Source: Gonium pectorale
Taxonomy: Eukaryota; Chlorophyta; Chlorophyceae; Chlamydomonadales; Volvocaceae
Direction of reading: 5' to 3'
Assembly: GCA_001584585.1 (NCBI GenBank)
Contig: LSYV01000010.1
Span: 2,142,699 to 2,153,228, forward strand
DNA: 10,530 nt
Shown piece after piece: positions 1-7,076 of the stretch; the first letter of the stretch is position 1; the number at the start of each line of letters is the position of its first letter. The notes under the pieces were generated by a model. The model searched no databases, was not told where the DNA came from, and saw only the letters and a list, made by a program, of their open reading frames with translations. A program made the translations under genes and the position numbers.

Positions 1-1129
1 ATCGCTTGTTGTCCGTGGCTCTCTTTCGTTTGGTTGTGTGGACGCTCTTTTTGGCGCGTCCATGGGCCGCCCGTGGTCGGCCTTCGGCGTCAGGTTACTA
101 TTGAGGCCCAGGCCGAAGCACCCGTGCCCCCGGAATGGTGCACAGGGGAAGTACGCGGGCTATCAACGCCTGCACGGCTAGGACGCACAGCCAGGAGAAG
201 GGGTTGCACGTTGCCAGGGTCAGCTTTCGGTCCCTGAGTGTCCCTCTGCCCTTCCGCAGCGTCCAGGCTGTGTTCTTGTACTCGAGCGTGAACGAGAGAC
301 GGCGCATGCCCGGCTCTGGCAAGCGCCGGCGCTTTTCCGTACAGTGTTACATGCGTTCCGCGGTTTGTTCCGCATTCCAGCGCCATTGCGCGGATGCAGA
401 GGGAGGGGCGCCCCAGGTCGTCTCCCGAGCAGGCGGGAGTAGGGACGGCGTGCGTTGCAGCTGGCCGTTTTTGAGGTGTGGGAACATTCATCGGCGTGCC
501 GAGGGCCGGATTGCTCGAGCCACATGCGTGTGGTGTAGCCTTGCGTCATCGGACCAATGTCCGTGTGTGCCGGATGATGCCAGCAAAGGCATCCCACCAG
601 GCACGTGTCGGAGAAGCGGGTGCCCTTGCCCGTAAGCTCTCCCCGAGAGCTGCATGTCATGGTTGGCAGAGTCCTCGTGGCCTTTCCGCAGTCAACGCGT
701 GTACCTGGGCTGGCGAGTCCCCACCATCGCATCCATAGCCCGTACTGCACTAGTTGTGCTGCCTCTGCTCAGCCAGCCCGGGACTGGGCGATGAAACATG
801 GAGAGATGGCGCCGTGCAAGGGGCATGCCATGCATTCATCCAAGGGGACAGGCGGCGTGGTTCGGTGGCGACTGTGGGTAACAGGCCCAGCTGTTGCATG
901 TGTGGGTGAGTGCGCTGCCCGGGGCTGCCCACTGGGCTCTGTGGCTATAGGCTGTTCCCCTGGCCTACATTAGCCTGCATAGCGAGGGCTTCCGCTGAAC
1001 ATACGGAAATGTACAGCTCCAACCGTGATCGTCCAACAGAATGCCAAATTGTGTCGAGCATGACAGCAAACAGTCGCCCCTGCGTTGCGTGTAAGTGACA
1101 TGTTCTGTAGAAGATTATAGCGCTGCTGG
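1..1129. other. Upstream region with no supported gene
   Basis: No reading frame here resembles a known protein, and none shows the splice-consistent structure seen in the two genes downstream. Several short open frames exist on both strands but they overlap one another and have no recognisable motifs, as expected in GC-rich DNA. The right end holds a TGTAA at 1090-1094, which could close a + strand transcript entering from the left, so part of this stretch may be 3' UTR of a gene outside the window. The promoter and 5' UTR of gene 1 should also lie at its right end, but I see no clear TATA box. Confidence 0.5.
1090..1094 (+). terminator. Possible TGTAA poly(A) signal of an upstream gene
   Basis: TGTAA is the usual polyadenylation signal in chlamydomonadalean green algae, with cleavage roughly 10-20 nt downstream. 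This copy lies only 36 bp before the gene 1 start codon, so if it is used, the upstream transcript would end almost at gene 1. The same bases also read as a splice-donor-like GTAAGT at 1091-1096, so a donor of a 5' UTR intron is an alternative. A five-base match occurs easily by chance. Confidence 0.25.
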
Positions 1130-4100
1130 ATGGCGGCGCGAACGGCCCTCGACTGCCCCGTGATTAGGCAACCTAGGCTTCCAGCTCTGAGAACTCGAAA
1201 GCAACGTAAAAACGTTATTGTTCGAAGCCTTCAAGAGGAAGGCCCTCGCCATGGCTCCACTTGGCGCAGCGGCGCGGTTGGCGCCGTCGCTGGTGCTATG
1301 CTGCTGCTGGCCGGAGGAGGCATGCACGCCGCTCCGGCGAGCTCTGCGACAGTCGCCGAGCCGGCGTCTGTTGCGTAAGTTGAAGACCGGTCGATGATGC
1401 CGTCACTCGTCAGCACACCGCACAGAGCGTAACCAGCCGTCTCCCCGCCTTCGCGCAGTGCTGAGGAACGACCCAAGTACGTGATGCTGGAGCGGCAGCG
1501 GATCGAGCGCCTGCTGATGCGGGAGTTCGCTTTGGGGTAAGGGCATGAGTATCGGTTGCCTTGGTCGCCGCCCCTCCTCCCTCCTGTCCCCCTTGACCTC
1601 AGCTTGCCCGTTGCACCGAACCCTGATCATTGCAGGCTGTCAGAGCTGTCAGACGAGGAGCTGACTGACCTGCTTGAGAACAGCATGAGCAGCCGGCGCG
1701 GCATGGGCGCCCTGGATATGTGGGAGCAAGTCGACCGAAAATCCGCCCGGCAGCCGGCCGGCAAGGCCTCGGTCTCAACCTCTGCTCAGCGCCAGGAGCC
1801 TCCGCTCCCCGCGCTGGCGGCGCCTCCCACCAGCTCCGGCACCGCAGCGGGGCCGTCGAGGCCCGACGGCGCTGCAGCCTCCGCACAGCCCAGCCCGTCC
1901 AGGGGAGCAGGCGATGCCGCCCCAGGCGCCGGCGCCTCCTTCGGCGGTGGGATGGAGGCTGCCCGAAGCTGGCTCCTCTCCCCGCTGGCGGAGCTGCGGC
2001 CTTCGGGGCAGCCCTCCAGCGCTGACGGCCGTGACGACGACGGAGCCGCTGCCGTTGGGCCTGCCACGCCCGCCCCAGCCGCCAGCGCCCCCTCTCGGGA
2101 TCGAACGCCAGCCATGCCCGTCCCAGCAGCTGCCATGGCCCCGGCCGCTCTCGCGTCGTCGTCGCAGCGCCCTGCGCCCGAGGGCGGCCTCCGCGCCCCG
2201 GACGCAGGGGCGGCCTTCGGCCCTCGCACGTCGTCCGCCCCCCAAGATGGCTCTTCCTCCCCCGCCGCGCCCATGCCGCCCGGGGAAGCCCGATCCGGGC
2301 CATCCACACCGGCGGCCCAGAGGACCGGCGGGGATGACGGGCCTCGGACACGGACGCAGACGGCGGCAGTGGCGGAAGAGGAGGAGGAGGGTGAGGAGGC
2401 GGACATGACGCGGCAGCTGATGGCCCGGCTGATGGGCACCGGCGCACAGAGCCCTGCCGGTGGCGGAGGCGGCGGGGAGGGTGGCGCGGCGGAGCAGGAG
2501 CCGGGGTATGAGGGCGACCGAGGGGGGCTTCAGGGAGTGCTCGGGGGCCTGGTGCCCTCGCTCCCGCAGCTGCCGCAGCTCCCGCAGCTGCCGCAGCTGC
2601 CCGTGCTGCCGTCCCTGCCGTCCCTGACGGGCCTCGGCGGCGCCAGCGGCGTGACGTTGCCGCCGGCCGACGCGCGCGCAGACGGCGCCGCGGCCGTTCC
2701 TCAGCTGGCGCAGCCGCAGCCCGTGCCGGGCCTCAGCCTCCCACAGCCCCCTCAGCTCCCGTCCCTCCCCTCCCTGCCGTCCCTCCCCTCCGTCCCCTCC
2801 CTCCCCTCCCTGCCGTCCCTCCCGTCCCTCCCCTCCCTGCCATCTCTCCCGTCCCTGCCGTCTCCACCCTCGCTGCCCTCGCCGCCTCAGCTGCCGTCCC
2901 TGGACCTGGGGGGCGTGGCAGCCGCGCTCGCGGCCGTCCCCAGCGCGGTGGCCGGAGTGGGTCGGGCGGTGGGGGACCTCGGGGAGGAGCTGCAGGACGT
3001 GCTGGTGCCCGTGGGACTGGTGGCGGCTGGCACGGCGGGCGTGGTGGCGATCTCCACACTGCTCGAGGAGGACGAGGCGCAGCCGGCGCAGCAGCCGGCG
3101 CAGCAGCCAGCGCAGCAGCCAACGCAGCCGCAGCAGCCACAGCAGGCGCAGGCGCAGGCACAGCCTTCGGCGCCGTCGACACAGCCGCAGCCACAGTCGC
3201 TGCCGCAGCAACAGCCCCAGGCGGCGGTGCCTCGGGCAGCGGCTCCGTCCCGGCGACCTGGCGGCGCAGCGGCCCCTTCCTCGCCGACCTCGCTCCCCTC
3301 GCCTTTCGACGGCCTGCGCCAGTGGGTGCTCGGCCTGCCGGTGCGGCTGCCGTTCCTGGGGGAAAAGGAAAAGGGCCAGGCGGCGGTGACGGCGGCAACG
3401 GCAGCCTCGCCACCGGCGGTGCCGTCTTCCGCTGACGGTGCCAAGCCTGCGGCGGCGCCAGCGGCGCCGGCGGCAGTTCCAGCCGGTAGTAGCTCGAGTG
3501 CCGCCGCGCCGGCGGCAACGGCAGCGGCAGCCCGCGCAACGTCGCCCGCTCCCGGCGTCAAGGCGGCGGGCAGCGGCGGCGGCGGCGGCGGCCGCGATGC
3601 CCGGCTGTTGCAGGGCTTGCTCCTGGACAATGGCCCGCCCGCGCCGCCGCTGTCCGTTGGGGCCGTACTGGGCGGAAGAGCAACACCGGCTGCTGCATCA
3701 CGGGCTGCAGATCCCGAGCCCTTGGGAACAGAACCGTCGTCATCGTCAGCGGCGGCGGAGGCAGGCCCTATCCTCTGGCGGCGGGAGGAGCCCGCGGAGG
3801 CCGCCACGGCCGCCGATGCTGCGGGTTCTGGGCCCATCTTATGGCGGCGGGAAGAGGAGGCCCCCGTGGCGCCTGGTCCGGGACCCGTTCTTTGGCGGCG
3901 GGCGGACGACGCACTGGGCGCGGCGGCGGCGGGCTCTCGGGGCTGGCCCGGCGGCGGTGGGCCGCCGCCGCCACCGCCGCCGCCGTTCCCTGCGCAGGCG
4001 GGGCGGCTGCCGGTTCCGCCGCCAATCCTGCCGCTGCGTCAGCGCGCCGGCGCGCAGTCGTCTTCGTCCGGACAAGACAATGTGGGGCCGTTGGGCGGTA

Positions 4101-4447
4101 GCGGCGACGCCAGAGGTAGTGCTGCCGGCGGCGCCGGTGCTCAGGCTCTTGCCGCCGGGTCCGGCGGGCGCTCCGCTGCAGCCTCCTTCACGCCGCCACC
4201 TGACCCGTGGGGCACCGCCGACGGCCCCGCGGGCGCGGCTGCCGGGCCCTCCGCGGGGCCCAGCAGCGGCAACGGCGGCAGCGGCATGGGTGGCGGCGGC
4301 CTGTTCGGGAGCGGGGGCGGGGACGCTCCAAAGACCGCTGCGGCGGCGGGATCGGGTTCTGGGTTCGAGCCCGGGTCGGGTACACGGCCTGCGGATGCGG
4401 ACGTGTCGCCATGGGACCTGCCGCGCCAGCCCGCAGGGCGGACGTGA
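1130..4447 (+). CDS. Unrecognised plastid-targeted, low-complexity protein with LPS and GPxLWRR repeats (gene 1, three exons)
   Basis: I do not recognise the family. Exons are 1130-1374, 1459-1536 and 1636-4447; both introns (84 and 99 nt) are GTAAG...CAG in phase 2, and joining them gives one open frame of 1044 residues. The ATG at 1130 is chosen because an in-frame TAG lies at 1118-1120. Residues 1-33 are basic and end in VIVRS, like a chloroplast transit peptide. Residues 48-73 are hydrophobic (GAVGAVAG, MLLLAGGG) and end in Ala-rich APASSA, like a thylakoid-transfer signal. Residues 87-135 look helical and charged (SELSDEELTDLLENS). The rest is disordered: LPQ repeats about 417-435, LPS repeats 482-530, a probable membrane segment 565-583, Gln/Pro repeats 590-630, FDGLRQWVLGL at 665-675, LLQGLLLDNG at 765-774, three GP-[IV]-LWRR motifs at 818, 840 and 857, and poly-Pro near 884-892. 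The stop is TGA at 4445-4447. Openness alone is weak evidence at this GC content, and a further intron inside exon 3 cannot be excluded. Confidence 0.72.
1375..1458 (+). other. Gene 1 intron 1 (84 nt)
   Basis: The donor is GTAAGT and the acceptor GCGCAG. It interrupts an Ala codon after two bases (GC|T, residue 82). Without removal, the frame from 1130 meets a stop just after the donor, so splicing is needed to connect the targeting sequence to the helical segment in exon 2. Confidence 0.75.
1537..1635 (+). other. Gene 1 intron 2 (99 nt)
   Basis: The donor is GTAAGG and the acceptor ATTGCAG, preceded by a pyrimidine-rich stretch at 1562-1600. It splits a Gly codon after two bases (GG|G, residue 108). 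An in-frame TAA formed at the donor (1538-1540) stops read-through. The phase matches intron 1, so exon 2 (78 nt) is symmetric and could be skipped without losing frame. Confidence 0.75.
2756..2902 (+). repeat. Coding tripeptide repeat, Leu-Pro-Ser
   Basis: About sixteen consecutive Leu-Pro-x triplets, mostly LPS with occasional VPS, PPS and LPQ, span residues 482-530. At DNA level this is an imperfect 9-bp repeat built from CTCCCGTCC and CTCCCCTCC variants. A shorter LPQ version lies at 2560-2610. Leu-Pro-x tracts favour an extended polyproline-II-like rod. Such tandem arrays tend to vary in copy number between strains. Confidence 0.85.
3079..3156 (+). repeat. Coding Gln/Pro/Ala repeat
   Basis: Repeats of CAGCCGGCGCAG encode a QPAQ-type tract that grades into QPQQPQQAQAQAQ. 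It follows directly after the probable membrane segment and its acidic EEDE cap (residues 585-588), so it would be the start of a flexible region on one side of the membrane. Confidence 0.75.
3764..3901 (+). repeat. Three GP-[IV]-LWRR motif copies in gene 1
   Basis: Residues 818-826, 840-848 and 857-865 read GPILWRREE, GPILWRREE and GPVLWRRAD, spaced 22 and 17 residues apart. The nucleotides differ at third positions (Gly GGC/GGG/GGA; Leu CTC/TTA/CTT), while Trp-Arg-Arg is invariant. Synonymous divergence with an unchanged peptide argues for selection on the protein and supports this reading frame. The sequences between copies are unrelated Ala/Glu/Pro spacers. Confidence 0.8.
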
Positions 4448-4580
4448 AGCGGCAGTCGGGCTGCTGGTGGCATGGTCGGCAAGGGCGAGAGGGAGGGAGG
4501 GAGGTAGTGAAGAAGGGAAATGGATTCCGTCGCGGACGCCGAATCGCATACGAAGTAGTTAGATGGGAGGGAGGGTGCAT

Positions 4581-4660
4581 GCACAGCACAGCGCAGCACA
4601 GCGCAGCACAGCGCAGCACAGCGCAGCACAGCGCAGCACAGCGCAGCACAGCGCAGCGTA
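4581..4660 (+). repeat. 10-bp tandem repeat (GCGCAGCACA)n
   Basis: Six perfect copies of GCGCAGCACA occupy 4591-4650. A one-mismatch copy (GCACAGCACA) precedes them at 4581-4590, and a degenerate copy (GCGCAGCGTA) closes the array. It begins about 130 bp past the gene 1 stop, so it may be transcribed in the 3' UTR. Confidence 0.95.
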
Positions 4661-5370
4661 GCACGATGGATGGCCACAGCACGGGCAGCAAGTCCGGGCG
4701 CACGGAGCACGATGGTGCGGGGGGCGCACCGGCCCGGCCGCTGGGCTGGCAGGGCCGAGCGCTGGGCGGCGCAAGGGGGGCAACGTCGGGCTTGGGGCGA
4801 AAGCCGTCGGGACGCGGCGCTCGGTGCATGGTTACAGTCTCAGTGCCGCAAGGTAGGGCAGGCGGGCGAGGCAGTTCTCGCAAAGACCCTGGGCCTGAGG
4901 CAGGTGGGGCGGAGAGGGGGAGGCCGCCCTACCACCGTGCGCGATTGGGGCGAGTTGCTCCGGGCGGATGTGGGTGAGATGGGATGGAGGGCACGCCGTG
5001 GTCGTGTTTTTGGGACCTTTGGCCCGGTCGTCGCCTCGGCATTGCACTTTCGCGTACCTACATGGTTTTTCCGGGAGTGCTGGCAACTGCTTTATTGGCT
5101 CGTCGGAGAGGTTTGACGGCGGCTGTCTGTGGATGTAGCAATATGAAGAAGGAAGGCAGCGGCGGCGTTTACCTAGAAGGCATCGTACGTAGTCCATTCA
5201 CCATGTATGGCCGCACAGTAATGTATGGTAGTACGCGCGAATCGAGGGTGTACCCTATATTCTTTATGCTGCGGTGCGCCGCGCAGGTGCGGCGGTACGG
5301 GTGTGCTTTACCGGACGGATACATACGGATGCGTGCCGTACGCATTTGAACCGATGACGAGGAATGAAGA

Positions 5371-5416
5371 GACATAACTTAAATCGGTCTCCACGTAGAG
5401 ACTGATGAGTTATGTC
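5371..5416. repeat. 46-bp imperfect inverted repeat (hairpin)
   Basis: The left arm starts GACATAACT and the right arm ends AGTTATGTC, an exact 9-bp complement. Inside that is a small asymmetric bulge (TAA against G), then ATC/GAT, one G-T wobble, GTCTC/GAGAC, and a 6-base loop CACGTA. It lies in the less GC-rich part of the intergenic interval with no coding sequence around it. It could be a small mobile-element relic, a structured RNA or chance. Confidence 0.8.
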
Positions 5417-5666
5417 GCGGGTAATGTGTGGCAGTCCGTCGAAACGAAAAGTATACAACTTGGACATACGTCACGCTTTGTACTGCTGTACCGCTGCAGG
5501 ACAGGTTGCGGACATTCATGCCGGCAGGATTGGCACACGCTCTGGCTAGTGAAAGGGAGAGTCTACCGAAAGAAACAACAACCGACATCAGGGCAAGGAC
5601 CGATGGGACACACAGAGCCCGTGAATACGACTGGGCCATAGCATGAGCTGTACGTCCTTACACCGC

Positions 5667-5681
5667 ACCACACCACACCAC
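5667..5681. repeat. Short (ACCAC)3 repeat
   Basis: Three exact ACCAC units sit within a CA-rich stretch (about 5658-5700). Just upstream is TTACA at 5658-5662, a TGTAA on the minus strand. No function is suggested. Confidence 0.6.
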
Positions 5682-5999
5682 GCTCACCACGTCACACCGC
5701 AGCTTGTCACTGCCGCTCAGGGAGTTGGGGTCTCTGGCAGGCGCCATCTTTGCATCACGCTTTGCACCGTAAAACTTTCCACAGAAGAAATATGAAGGGT
5801 TGCGAAGCCTTGCAAGCTGTCCTAGCACATACATCTGTACGACAGCCGCCAGACCCGTGCCAAAACCCGTACCGTCCATGAGCAGCGATGTGTTATGTAT
5901 GCGTTGCGATATGCTCAAAACAGTTCTACACACGACAAAGCAACCTAGCCGGCAGCCCATGAGCCCAGCCCAGCAAAGTGACCCTCTTAGTACTTCACG

Positions 6000-6029
6000 C
6001 TGGGGCGCTGGGCACTGGGGCGCTGGGCT
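6000..6029. repeat. 15-bp tandem duplication
   Basis: CTGGGGCGCTGGGCA at 6000-6014 is followed at once by CTGGGGCGCTGGGCT, differing only in the last base. Related GCGCTGGGCTGGGCTG sequence continues to 6062, indicating a small local expansion. Confidence 0.9.
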
Positions 6030-6963
6030 GGATATAGGTAACTGCGCTGCGCTGGGCTGGGCTGACCTCCAGACAGCGTGGCCAGCAGCGCAGAGATCGC
6101 GGACGCGCGCGCGGGGACGCTCGCAACGCCATGCGCACACACCTGCCGACGGGGAGCGCCTCCGGGTGAGCTGCGATTCAGCGGGGCAGCGATGTGTGCC
6201 AGTGTGCGTTCAAATGCTGGAATGGCTCCCTGCTGCTCATCGACTGCCATGTGCGTTCATTCTCGTTCATGTCGGGAACCGGGGCCCTGCGCTGTTGAGC
6301 GGCTGTTGGCGCCGTGGGAAGCTGCCGCTCCTTACCCGTTTCTGGTTCTCTTTCTTATAGCACCTTGGCCGCAAACCCGTGTCAGACCGGTCACCACCAC
6401 CGCCGTCCGTTCCTTTCGTACTCCAATTTTGGGTGCTTTGGGCCCCCGCGACCCAAGTAGCACGCAGGACTTGCATACGCAGGCATACGCACGCCGCAGG
6501 CACCAGCATGGCACAGGACCCGCGAGCGCGCCCGGCGCCTACGGCCCAGGGTAGTACCGGTACTCCGAAGCACTACAGCGCAAAGCTCTACAGGTGCAAA
6601 ACCAGCATGCTTCTTACACGCGCTAACAGGCCTAGCCCGAAGCACGAGCGTGCACAAGACTCCCCAAGTCCCATCCTTGGCATGAACGCCCACCTGAAGA
6701 GTGATGTCGGCCCCGCCACTGACCATATGACACAGACTGCTCGTAGTTGCACTGTTGAGTAACGTTTGAGGGCCAGAGGCGTCGGGTGCAGGAAACACAG
6801 TGTACGGCCATATCACGTACGACATGCCCATTCGTTGCTGTTTGGCCGCTGTTGGCCAAGCCGTGGCATTACACTCGACAACGCCAAACTCGGGCGAGCA
6901 CTTTGCGAAGACCTGCTCACGGGCCCTTGTCAAGTCTTTCCTCTTCGCGCCTTTACTGTTCCG

Positions 6964-6977
6964 TTTACAGCTGTAAA
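6964..6977. promoter_or_regulatory. 14-bp perfect palindrome TTTACAGCTGTAAA, TGTAA on both strands
   Basis: The two halves TTTACAG and CTGTAAA are exact reverse complements. Each strand therefore carries TGTAA (6972-6976 on +; 6965-6969 on -). It lies 100 bp before the BRR2 ATG, inside its expected promoter or 5' UTR. It is also the first + strand TGTAA after gene 1. It might be a two-way poly(A) site insulating BRR2, a dimeric-factor binding site, or chance; the sequence does not decide. Confidence 0.4.
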
Positions 6978-7076
6978 AAATAGTGATCATAGGGTCGCAC
7001 TAGAAGCGCCGCTGCGGGCGGCGCCTGCCGATCGCGGAGCTTTTACTCGCGGGATAGTGACTGAGCGGCCAGCAGG

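Larger units (their letters stand above)
4448..7076. other. Long intergenic interval, no supported gene
   Basis: This 2.6-kb stretch follows the gene 1 stop and precedes the BRR2 start. The first several hundred bases are probably gene 1 3' UTR, with short AGGG repeats at 4490-4504 and 4565-4574. The middle (about 5100-5950) is visibly less GC-rich than the genes. Open frames up to about 200 codons occur on both strands (for example 5800-6360 + and 6391-6990 -), but they have no recognisable domain and no coding-like composition. The right end should hold the BRR2 promoter and 5' UTR; I see no TATA box. Structured elements are listed separately. Confidence 0.55.

Noticed and set aside
1775..3211. 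478-codon open frame on the minus strand opposite gene 1 exon 3, with other long minus frames to 4883
   Set aside because: The peptide is Arg/Leu/Gly noise complementary to Ala/Pro/Leu repeats. At this GC content stops are rare in all frames; it has no domain and no splice-linked context.
5388..5470. Hammerhead-ribozyme-like core (CTGATGAG at 5402, then CGAAAC downstream)
   Set aside because: I tried to pair stems I, II and III around these boxes. Stem II fails after one to three pairs, and no suitably placed cleavage triplet gives matching stems I and III. The CTGATGAG lies within the simple hairpin and is probably coincidental.
5800..6360. 186-codon open frame on the + strand
   Set aside because: It has no recognisable domain, mixed composition unlike the two genes, and it crosses the 15-bp tandem duplication; it is likely a chance open frame.
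6391..6990. 199-codon open frame on the minus strand
   Set aside because: No recognisable family, no splice structure and no conserved-looking segment; it overlaps the expected BRR2 upstream region.
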